From positions 1-64,000 of the forward strand of contig JAHLKC010000143.1 in the NCBI GenBank assembly GCA_025449115.1: a DNA stretch of 64,000 nt, given 5' to 3'. A program made the position numbers and the translations under genes. The stretch's first letter is position 1. Every line of letters starts with the position of its first letter. The notes beneath the pieces are model-generated. The model did no database searches, was not told the origin of the DNA, and was given only the letters and a program-made list of their open reading frames with translations. This DNA is from Chytridium lagenaria. Its lineage: Eukaryota > Chytridiomycota > Chytridiomycetes > Chytridiales > Chytridiaceae. Shown here piece after piece: positions 27,845-37,955 of the stretch.

Positions 27845-29201
27845 TTACAAATCAATTCTCTGCCCCTGCATCGCAAACACAAACTCTACCTCTAATCCCT
27901 CTCCACGTTCTTCCAAATCCCTTTTCAACGTCTCCACAAACACCTCCACCTCAACCCCCGCCCGTCCTTCACATGCCCCAACACAACCTTCACCCCCTTC
28001 ATCTCCCCTCCGGCCCTCTTCACAAACCCCTCTAAAACTCTCAACTCCTCCACAACATACCGCGGCGTCAAATGTCCATACAACGCTCCATCCCGACGCG
28101 TCGACGCGTATGAACATTCCAACATGATCGACCTCAATTGTCTCGTGACAATCAACGGTGCAATCATGGACCACATGGCTGCGTTTCGTGTCGTGCCTTC
28201 AACGGAATCAGGACCCATGTCCCCGCATAATAAAACGGCACCTCCATCCACACCTCGAATCAGAAAACACGTGGACTCTATCCCCCCATGCGAAACACCA
28301 TACACCGTCACATTCATTCCAGCAATCTCAACCTCCTCACCCTCCCTCACATCCTTGTAAGCATAAAACCCACCCATCGTCACCACATCCGGCCAAGCCA
28401 CGTTATTGAACAAGGACTCCCTCAACCCCTTGTTGGTCGATGGGAGTCCCAGGATGGGTTTTTGGGCAAAAGGGACATCGGATTGGGAGTTGAGAAGGAG
28501 ACTAAGGGTGTGATCGAGATGGGGTGGGAGATGAGGTAGCCTTTGATAAGGTGTTGGTGGATTTGGGTTGCGGGGAGGGATTGAGGGAGGTGGTTTGAGC
28601 GTTGGAGGAGGTGGATGCCGTGGAGGAGGGTGCCGGCTTCAAAAGCGAGGAAGCCAGTGGATATGTTGGTTGAAAAGGGTTTGATGAGGTAGCTGGTTTC
28701 AAAGGTACAGCACGAAATGTTTTTTATGATATTATGAGGTTATTGAAAGGAATAAAATAGGAAGGCGGTTTGGTTGAAAAAGAGCAAAAGAATAAAGAGA
28801 AGTAGTGTGAATATAAAAACCATGTATTATAAAAACAAATGAAAGCTCGTCTCTAAGGCTCATCTCAACCACCCTTACCCAGAGGTCGTCCCCTCTACCG
28901 GTCCCCCTGCACAAAACAACCATCAGCAACCCCTTCTATATCACAATGTCACATTTACAAGAAGAACCAACTCACCGATCCTCCCATCACCAACATCGTA
29001 AAGTCCGGAACACGTTCATCCTTCATCTTCTTTCCAACACCCGATCCCATCTCTCGAATTGCAGTCGAGTCATCCTTGCATCTAGAAACGATCTGGGACA
29101 GAGAATCCGAGCGCTACAAAGAGGATGAGGATGAAGTTGAGGGTGAGACTGAAGCGGAGGAGGAGGAGGTTGGATGCTGTAGGGGCCTTCATGGTCACCA
29201 T
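27845..29201 (-). CDS. Class II cyclic-nucleotide phosphodiesterase
   Basis: Hydrolyses cAMP/cGMP (yeast Pde1 family, metallo-beta-lactamase fold). Read on the minus strand: GFLAFEAGTLLHGI, then a region giving LISHPHLDH once a one-base gap near 28520 is allowed for; this is the HxHxDH metal motif of the class. YGVSHGGIESTCFLI and LLCGDMGPD follow, and the C-terminus ends EFVFAMQGQRIDL, as in family members. Upstream, the ATG at 29201 begins MVTMKAPTASNLLLLRF and runs into a hydrophobic stretch (LNFILILFVALGF), suggesting a signal peptide or membrane anchor, unusual next to cytosolic Pde1. Further frame breaks lie near 29100, 28910 and 27960. Family identity is firm; intron borders in the 5' half are uncertain. 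Confidence 0.85.
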
Positions 29202-29543
29202 GCGAAATAATTGTCAAAAGAATGAATGGCGATGTTAATTTGACGGAGTTACGTATTAGGATAAAAAACCAACAAGGAAATGAATGACCCAGTAAACGGG
29301 AGAAACGCGCAAGGGAGGTAATTCGTTTACAAAAGTAGTACGTTTTTCTTCAAAGAGGGAAAAAGGCAACCCATCTGAATAATAAATCCGGCCGAAAAGT
29401 CTGCTAAAACTAAAGAGGAGACAAAAAAAGAAATATATTCCCCGTAGAGGGAAACCCACTCAAGTTTTCGCGTGTCATCCTTGCACAGGAAGCATGCTAA
29501 ATCTTCTCTGTAATTTCCAATTTTCATTGATGTCGCAGAAACT

Positions 29544-29556
29544 CAGAGTTCTGGAC
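29544..29556. repeat. 5' target-site duplication of retroposed element
   Basis: CAGAGTTCTGGAC, an exact 13-base match to 30210-30222 directly after the poly-A tract. Confidence 0.8.
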
Positions 29557-30176
29557 GCCCTCCCCCTCCCAAAAACCGTCGGCGGAGTAATATGAAGAAT
29601 GGCGTGCACGGTGTAAAGAAACCAACGATACAGTTACGGCGGTGTGGACAATTGCAGCCACCGCGGTGAATAGGAGTGTGCTCCCGTCTCCTTGGTTGGA
29701 AAGGGGACGGCTGGACGATCAATAGTAGCGGGTCACCAACCCCCGCGCATGCAGGTTTCTGAAGTTAGCTTAAATGGATCGGTGCCTTACTGGTTGTTTC
29801 TTGTTTTCTTCTTCTTTTCTTTTTATTTTGTTGTGGATAACTCTCTACCCCCAGTCAGCGGGATGGGTTGAGGGCAGGCCCCGCGGTCCTCTTTTTTCTA
29901 TCGTACCCTAAAATCTTAAATACCCCAGTGGTCTCGATGAATTAACGGCCTATGGGTTCTTCTGTACGGACGCGTGCGTCCCTTACCTTTTCCCTTATCC
30001 TAGCTGGTTCCCTCCTCTTTTACACCTGTAATTGCATTCTTACCCTCAAACAGTCTGTCACTTTGCCTGAGCCCAGAACGGGACACATAGGCAGGTTATT
30101 TGTTGGTTTTTTCTCCGTGTGCGGGAGGCCTGTGGGCTTTGTGTATAAGGGGTTTGTCCCAATAAATAACTATAAA

Positions 30177-30209
<33 letters not shown>
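29557..30209 (+). mobile_element. Retroposed element with poly-A tail (SINE, truncated LINE or retrocopy)
   Basis: A 653-base insertion is bounded by exact 13-base direct repeats (29544-29556 and 30210-30222). It ends in 32 consecutive A residues (30178-30209). A canonical polyadenylation signal AATAAA at 30161-30166 lies 11 bases before the A tract, just after a small GGGGTTTGTCCC hairpin (30149-30160). Tail, signal and target duplication together are the hallmark of target-primed reverse transcription of a polyadenylated RNA. No reverse transcriptase or other long reading frame is present, so the copy is non-autonomous: a SINE, the 3' end of a LINE, or a processed transcript copy. It sits in the intergenic region between the phosphodiesterase gene and the gene at 30923-32918. 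Confidence 0.75.
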
Positions 30210-30210
<1 letters not shown>

Positions 30211-30222
30211 AGAGTTCTGGAC
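30210..30222. repeat. 3' target-site duplication of retroposed element
   Basis: CAGAGTTCTGGAC, immediately downstream of the 32-A tract and identical to 29544-29556. Confidence 0.8.
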
Positions 30223-30922
30223 AAATAAGCGAGTGCGAAAGGACAGATATAATTTGAGAGTTGGAAGGACGTGTGTGGGTTGTGGGTTTTTCACTTTGCC
30301 AAACGGCGTATCGGTGTGTGAAAGTAGGACGATAGGCGCACGCCGTAGTCCGCAGTTTAGTAAGATTTAGGAATTGCGAACTTTCTTTTTTTTTATCAAA
30401 AATGATGAACCTTGGAAATGAGAGGTTATAGGCATTTAGAGAATGATGGATGTTGAGGTAGACTTGATATGCGATGCTGGTGCTGGAACATTTAAAGTGG
30501 ATGTGGAACACGTTGCGTTGTCCAGACAATGAAATTGTTTTTGGGGGCATATATCTACATGTATCTCGAAGCAGGGCTATATTTTTGGAGCGTGTTCTTC
30601 TGAGTACCAAATACCAAGTAATAGAAATATAAAACCCATACAAAGGAATTCTATGGCGCAGGACAACAAAGCAAATAAGCTTCTTCTTCTTAATTTTTTT
30701 GGTAAGGGGTTAACGGCGCATATGTAATGGAGAGGAGAATAATAATAATAATACAGGTCTTACGAGCCATCATCCTCCCTGATGTATGGTTCTTGACAAA
30801 AACAAAAAATAGGATAGTGGGTGGTAGAAGGGGAAGATAGGGAAACAATAAGGCTGTAATAACATAAATGCAAACATTAAAAAAAAAAAAGAAACAACTA
30901 TGCTGGCTTTTCGGAACAGCAT

Positions 30923-32918
30923 TCACCCTCTCCATCGTTTCTTAAAACCCTCAGGTCTAGGTCTCAATCCCTCCCTCGTCCCAACCCTAACTTCGGGCTT
31001 TTTCTTCTTAATAATCTTCTTCTTCCCAATCTTCCCCTTTCCAATCTTCTTCTTCAGCACCTTCTTCTCCACAACCTTTACAGGCGCAGGCACATCACCC
31101 TCCTCCTCCCAATACTCCCACCCATCATCCACAGGCCTCTCCTGCTTTTTAATCCCATCGCCATCCAAAAAGTCATTATATCCGGGCTCAATCCTCTTCT
31201 GCGTATACTGCATCGCCTGCGGATAATCGACAAGCCTCAACGTCTGCAACGCCTTAAACGTGTTGGCGTAAAACGATATCGAAAACGTCATCCTTTCATC
31301 CCTAAAAGCAGGTTCTTGACGGGTGGAGTGTATACCCTGGGCACAGGTTCTGTCGGTGGGGGTTCCGATGACGCGGTGGTCCATTTCTTGCGTTTGGGTA
31401 TGGGGCTCCAATCGTGAAGAGCTATGGCATGGAGATGGTCGGATCGCCATAACCAAAACGTATCGGTGGCCAGACGAAAGTAGACCTCGTATTCGGCCAT
31501 GCAGAAAAACCAACGGGGGAAGGGTTTTTGATGGAGGCCGGTTGTGGCGTAGGCGGCGGCGAAACTACCCGGACGGGATGGAATTTGGTGGTCTTCTGAG
31601 ACTGTGCATTTGGTCTCGAGGCCTTGGCCTACGACGAGTTGCGGGAGGGTGACTGAATAAAAACATTAGTAAAAAAGGGTCCCAAAAAATCAGTAACAAA
31701 AAAAAAAGGTATTTTAGAAAGAAATTAGTAGAGGTAGAAGAAATAAAGTAAGTGAAATCAAGGTACCTGCGCGTCAAAGCTCGCACAAATATAAGTGAAA
31801 TGACAAGTAAAAAAAGAACTAAACCAAACCTTCATTCATTCCGACCACCTGTTCCTGCGCCTGCACAATCTCCTTTGACACAATCCTAAAATACTCTGAC
31901 GCCTGCGTAAAAGGCGAAGCATCCATCATCGCAATCAAATGTCTCCTCGCTTCAATCCCAAAAGTATCCGACAATATATCAAACCCCGTCTCCGCAATCC
32001 CTTCATCCGTCTCCATCTCATCGTGAGTATCAAATCTCTGCGTCCTCACACCAGTTCTCATCGAAATACTCTCAAGCTTATCCGATCTCGGCGCATACAA
32101 TGACAACCCTCCATGCAATCGACCTTTCTGATCATTCCCTTTCAATCCTATGCTGATCAATGACCCGCCACGAGAGTAGTTGCCCTCGCGGAGAGAATTG
32201 CGGAACCTGATTTGCATTTTGGAGAGAATGTGGAAGGCCAGCGCAATGTCTGGACCTAGAGCTTGACGATGAACTAACCCAAATATCTCGTGGTTGTTGC
32301 CATCAATCAACACGACCATTTCACCGTCTTCCACAACCACTTCCTTCCATCCTTCTATTGATGCATAGTCTTATTTCACTTTAGTGTGAGAAGAGAACAA
32401 GTCTACTTACAAGGGTCGTTGGGTGATTTAATGTCGGGCCGTTCCCCTTCCATTTGATCAGGGTCTCGGTAAAGAAACCTTCCCTTATACCTTTTCACTG
32501 CATGTTCTTTATCCCGTGCAAAGTATTCCAATCGTATTTCACTGCGCAGCAATATAACGTTAACCAGCAACTTCACAGTTAAGCGACAACTCACTTCACT
32601 TCCTTTGGTGGGCTCTTCTGAGTCAACGTCCTCCACCGTTTCAAAAACCTCGTTTCGCTCAACATCACTCTCATGCGTGCCGGGGAATTCCTAGTTTAAA
32701 CATTCAATGAAATCGCGAAGGGGAGGATGTGGTACCTTTGCAGGTAGGTTTGCTGGAACCCATTCCATATACTTTGCGAGCATTTGGAATGCCGTAGGGC
32801 TCGCAAAGAAGGCATCGAGAAAGTCTGCTTTCTCAAGTGCAACGAGGACCTCAAAGACGTGGGATTGAATTTCGATAGCGAGAGGTGATGGAAGGCCCTT
32901 TCCGTTGAGGCCCATCAT
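30923..32918 (-). CDS. Conserved-looking protein of unknown function
   Basis: Not recognised. Starting at ATG 32918 (MMGLNGKGLPSP), about six exons can be followed. The first ends near LPANLPAK; next comes an acidic exon with EDVDSEEPTKGSE, then EIRLEYFARDKEHAVKRYKG. The largest exon (about 32340-31830) has ALAFHILSKMQIRF, then LISIGLKGNDQKGRLHGGLS. A further exon carries YEVYFRLATDTFWLWRSDHL. The C-terminus is strongly basic (EKKVLKKKIGKGKIGKKKII), like a nucleolar or nuclear-localisation tail. Codon composition and intron borders argue that it is a real gene. An alternative upstream start at about 33051 is possible. The frame shifts near 31310. No enzyme motif or membrane segment is visible. 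Confidence 0.6.
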
Positions 32919-33830
32919 GTTTGACCTGAGGAATGTTGTTTTGAGAGGGAATGTGCAAATTTTTGGCTGTTGAAAGGGAAATGTTGTGAGCGGAGTTTTC
33001 CGTCAAAAAGGGGTGAGACAGAAATTGCTGGAAACGAGAGAGAGAAGGCATAGTCGAGGGAAGAATCAAATTTCTGAAGACGGAGGTTTAGGGAAACTTT
33101 TTAAAGGAGTGTTTCTGCCTGCAGAGGAAAAAAACACTGAACAGGAGAGCTATTATTTTACGCAATTATAACGCGACAACCCAGGACAATTGATGCTAAA
33201 CAAAATAGACTACGTCGTAATTGGACGTGTGATGGCATATGCTTTGACACACCTCAACTTCGAAAGCGTGCAAAGGTTTAATAATTCATAAACTGAGCTT
33301 CAACTAAGCTTCAATTGCCAAGATGACATCGGACGAATTAGGACGAACAATAATCAAATGATCCGGTTTTTTGAATGATCGTCGTAGACCCAACCTCACA
33401 TCAAAATAAAGATACTCCTATGAAGCACTTTACAACAAAAGCAAAAAGACTTCGTAAAATATGATACTTGTAGTGGATAGTAGGACGATGTAAACATAAA
33501 AAACGAAAATGAGCATCAGGATCCCAAACACAAAGCAAACAAAACAATGGCAGGGGGTGCAAAGAAATGAAAAGAAAAAATGAACCAATGAGGAAAACAT
33601 ATCCAACACCAAGTGAAGAACTATAGGCCCAGATAAGAGGAAAATGAGTGCGAACGATAAAACGAAATGGATACTGCAACACAGTCATGGTTTACAGAAA
33701 ACGGAAAGACATCCAAGAAATTAGACGATCACGAAAGAAGAGGGAAGAGAATGGCATATGGTTTTATACGGAAACAAAGTCATAGACAACCGCAGTGTTT
33801 CCACCAAAAAAAGGTAGGGGCGGAATGAGT
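32919..33830. other. Intergenic region
   Basis: Upstream of the unknown gene at 32918 and downstream of PUS1 (both minus strand). Probably promoter of the former and 3' flank of the latter (A-rich on plus between 33420 and 33600). No other feature. Confidence 0.45.
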
Positions 33831-36062
33831 TTAAGCAACTGGTGCCTGTCCGTATGCCTGACTGGTGGGCTTGAGGAAAGCCCGGCGAGGGTTTACAAGA
33901 CCTCTCGAGTTCAAGAAGAAGTGGTAGAGGAAAGCAAAGCGGTCCACGGAACGGAGCCATGCGTCAAAGTACATGTACTCTTGCTCTTCACGGAACACCA
34001 ATCGTGGATTTGGGATTTACGGAAACGCTCCACTTCGGACTAAAAAAAGTAATTAAAGTCACTTCAGGATAACAGAAATAGACTAAGGTGATTTTGGCTT
34101 ACCTTCTCAGTAGTAAATGAAACCTTGGCACGCTCTGAAAGGTTGGGGTTGTTGTTGTAATCCAAGTAAAAAGGTTCGTCACAAATCAACCCAATAGCCG
34201 GCGCCTCGGGCAAATCTACCTGCGCAAACCCAAAGGAGTTTGCCACAATGGATCTAGGAGTGTTTGTCCTCACAACCAATACCATCATCGCCAACATTCT
34301 CCTAATCTGGAATCTCGCAAAAGCCTTTGCCTGAACTTTAATACGAATCCATTCCATCCCGAAATGAACTTCGGGCTCAGACAACTCCATGCTTAAAATC
34401 CTCATGTAACACCTCTCATCGTCGTATTTGGCGCCAGGGATATAGTTGTGGAAGTTGTGGGTACCCCTGAAGATGGCAACGAGGTGTCTCAACATGTCAA
34501 CTTGCTCAGGGGCAATACGGAAACGACGCTTGATAGAGAGCTGCTCTTCGGTGGGGATAGGAATGTCAATGGGGTCGTAGTATTTAGGAGTGTCGTCTTC
34601 AGAGGACGACGAAGAGGCGCCGTTGTCCCAGCCGGCGTTTCCGTAGAAGCCACCGTTGCTAGAATCGTTCAGCTTGGAAGTGGATGCTGCGCGGCGAGGT
34701 TGGGCGGGGGCAGAACGTGAACGACCCGCTTTGTCGATTTCAACGTTGGAGACTGAAGGTTTCATGTTGTCCTTTTCAGTCTTGCTGTTTCTGCGACCTA
34801 TTGAGAGATATGATATGAACATCTTTTGGCGACATATGTAATTAAATGAAAAAGCTCACCCCTAGTGATAGTTTCAAAGAACCTCGAAAAGGGGTTGCTG
34901 GAGGGTGGAGGAGGAGGAAGCGATCCAGAGCCGGTCTTGGAGTCCATTCCAGGGGAATCCGGAGGAGAGGGAAGAGGTTCCGGCGGCTGCCAGAGGTGCG
35001 GCCGTTGGTAGACTTCTGACCTCTGCGAAGAGTATGTCCACGCTTCATTGTAGTGAAGAGTTTACCAGTAGGGCCCTCAGATTCAGGGTAGAGGGCGTCA
35101 AGCTCGTCACGCGACATGTCGGGTCTGTAGTTGTGGGCGTAACCGGTCTGAGGTGGAGGAGTGGAGAAGACGTATGTCTAATTTGATTTTCAAAAAAAAG
35201 AAGTGTCAGCTTTGAGCTCATGATACAACAAATAGCAAAAAAGAGGTACAGAACATACAGGGATAAGGTACTCGTAAGTCCTGGCATCACAAGTTCTCCG
35301 GGCGGAGAAACCTTCGGTGGGGTTGGCGATCTTGAAAACGCGAATGGACTCAGGAAGAATGGCATTGAGGGCATCAGGAGTGGGGATTTGAACACCGTCT
35401 CCCACAATGTGTTGTTCGAAAAAGGATAATAAAGGTAACAGAGAAAAGGTAAGTATTGCAAGTTGTTTCATGCTTTCTGCACTGGAAAAGAAAAGCAAAA
35501 CGAGAAGGCAAAAAATGTAACGTCCGACAAAACAAAACGACGAGATTAGTTTACTTATCTCAAGAGAAAGAACTTGACGAGCGGCGTGCTCGCCCTCCTC
35601 AGGTGGAAGAGGCCCTCGAAATATTAATGAGCTGTCCAAGAAAAGCATCGTAAGAAAAAAAAAAAACAATACTTGGGAAGAAACCCTCTTAAAGAAGCAC
35701 CTTGTTGGAACAGAAATAGGCTTACCGTAACTTTGGATGCAGAATCGACTGGCCGGTTAAGGTAGCTATGGCATTGAGGATCTCCTTCGATGGTGCGGCC
35801 TCCCTTTGTCCTTTGAATAGAGTCAGTTCCCAAATTGCATTTTGAAGAGTAATGAAGCGATTCAAGTAAAACTTTGCATGAATGCCGAATTCATCATCAA
35901 AGAGATGGCACCAGAGATGATCGAATCAGAGCAGAAGGAAGAGGTGAAAAGTAATCTTTACCTTTCCAAGCCATTAAACGAGGCACCGTTATATCCAAAG
36001 AGGACCGCAACCCTCTGAGTGGTTGAACCGGAAGCCGCAGTATGAACTCCGGGTGTCGACAT
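33831..36062 (-). CDS. PUS1: tRNA pseudouridine synthase, TruA/Pus1 family
   Basis: Converts uridine to pseudouridine in tRNA (and some snRNA/mRNA), mainly in the nucleus. Start ATG at 36062; the first exon encodes RVAVLFGYNGASFNGLE, the first beta strand of the fold. Later exons give EEGEHAARQVLSLE (the RTDKGVHA catalytic region), PESIRVFKIANPTEGFSAR, TCDARTYEYLIPVY, FRGTHNFHNY and FARFQIRRMLAMMV, all family landmarks in order. The last exon reads REEQEYMYFDAWLRSVDRF and stops at 33831. A Ser/Arg-rich insertion lies before the GTHNFHNY block, as in fungal Pus1. The frame is broken near 35605 (in the catalytic loop) and near 34010. At the position of the catalytic Asp the sequence reads Glu in any single-base repair that I can make. 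Confidence 0.92.
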
Positions 36063-37955
36063 TATTTCTTAATGTAAGAGGAGAGAATGAGCAATGTTGA
36101 GGCAGACGAAAGAGGGGCCCAGAGTATTCCAGTAGAAATCCTCTGTGAAGGGAAAAGAAAAGAAAGTGTGGTTAATAAAATGTCCAGCTCACTTCGTCAT
36201 TAAAAGACTATGCGTCATGATTTTTTGCATGAGTGGATAGAATGAGTTTCCTGTAATCAGTCAATTCCATTCCCATGACAAGAGCTGTTTGCATGGCATT
36301 TTCCTTTATCCCCACATGCAATAGACAACACACCAAATAACAACGACAACCATGCTCACACACACACACAACGCAGACAGACAGAGAGAGAGAGAGACAT
36401 AAAGAAACAAAGTTGATGCCTGATCATTTCATCCATCACATTGTAATTGATGGATGACGGACCAGCAGCAGCAATGGTCGCTCACCTCTTTAGAAAAGAA
36501 GGGGATCAAGGAAAAGTAAGGTTGCTGGTTGCAAAATGAAAGGGGGTTTCTGAGAAGGGAGAAAATGCATGAGACCAATGGAGTGTGGTGATACAAAGTC
36601 AGAAATATTGCACCCAAACAAGTTGAGTTTGGTTGTTGGGGGGGGGTTTTGTTTGGAAGGAAATGAACGCCTCCAGATCAGCACAATTACATGCTTTTTG
36701 GAAAGGATGGAGATGGAGGGTAACCAACAAACTGTTGATGGAATTGATGTGTGTGCGTGGATGTGTGTGTTGAGTGTGTGCGTGCGTGGGTATATGTATG
36801 TGTAGGTATGTGGTGCTGTACTATGGGAGCTACATGCACATGTAGGGTTTGATAGAGTGTGATAGTTGGTTGGAAGTGAGGCGAGGTTGGGAGTTGGAGA
36901 AATAGCGTTTAAAAAAATGTTGGAAATGAAGGAAGAAGTGAAAGGGACAGTCATGACTAAGTACAATATAAAGCAATCAGGACCTAGATGCTTTACCTGA
37001 AATGGATATGCGTGAGCAAGTTGAAATGATACCAATTTGCTTCAAATCACAGTAGCAGGACGGATCACTGTTGGATGGTTCGGGGATATCGTGTCTTATT
37101 TATGTGTATCTCTACTTCCTCTCAATCCTTCTCTTGGCGTGCTCCCACAGTTAACCTCTGACACAGTATATGATTAAGCGGAAGGGAGTATAGATACAGA
37201 ACAGAAAAAGAAATGGCTTTTAGTGCTGGGAAAAGTTTGACGTAAGTGTTGTCTAAAGTTAACGCCTCAAAATCCACTGTCCGGTCTCCTTGGAAAATGA
37301 TGTCTAGTTTTAGCCACCCAAAAACAGCCAACGGTGTTGCTGGTATCCCATTGAGCCCCGTTTTTTCGTTTCATGATTGGAGAGCGCCGCCAAACATTGT
37401 TTGCAAATGCAACTGTAGACACGCGTCTTCGTGGTCTTTCTCTGGGCCTGTTATGTTTGAAATCGCGTCAAAAGCGTGTGAGTTGAACCATATGCCATAT
37501 ATTCGACAACGATGTTCCATCCGGCGTCTGATAATTCATAATTATTTAACAGGAATGCAAGGTGTCGGTAGTTTTTTCCTCGCCCTATCCTCAACCATCG
37601 AATGGCAACCACCGAATGACTCTCGACATACGGGTGTCCCGTGTTAGCCACTAGTGCCGTCCATGTGTCGATCAAAGCGTGGGGGCTGATGACTTTTTTC
37701 CACAAAAGATTTGTTGGGCAAAAGCAAAAAAAATCAATTTGTAGGAGCAAAGCACTATCGAACCTGGCACATCTCACCATCACCACCACCGCCAAGAACA
37801 CCTCTATCCTGCTGCTGTCTGCCTGTAAGATTAGAAGAAATCACGAAAGGGGACATAAAGAGGAACACGGGGGAGCATACAACCAATCCACGCACTTCGG
37901 GGACTAGGTTGTTTTTGCAGGGGTTGGGGGGCAACCCACATAGAAAAGCACAATC
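36063..37955. other. Divergent intergenic region with simple repeats
   Basis: About 1.9 kb between the divergent PUS1 and 37956 genes. It has CA/GA simple repeats near 36355-36398 and a GT-rich stretch near 36750-36810. Frames of up to 181 codons on the minus strand (36490-37035) are low-complexity products of these repeats. 37250-37660 is more complex sequence, but I could not identify a gene in it. Confidence 0.45.
36354..36396. repeat. CA / ACAG / GA microsatellite
   Basis: Runs of CA, then ACAG units, then GA units in direct succession upstream of PUS1. Confidence 0.8.

Noticed and set aside
29766..29777. TAGCTTAAATGG as a pol III A box inside the retroposed element
   Set aside because: It fits a relaxed A-box pattern, but no matching B box (GGTTCRANNCC) follows at a proper distance, so a tRNA-derived SINE cannot be claimed.
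36490..37035. 181-codon minus-strand frame rich in Thr/His/Ser
   Set aside because: Its composition follows the GT-rich simple repeat near 36750; no ordered domain.
37451..37801. 116-codon minus-strand frame between PUS1 and the 37956 gene
   Set aside because: Composition is near normal, but there is no motif, and neighbouring exons could not be linked. Left as unsupported.
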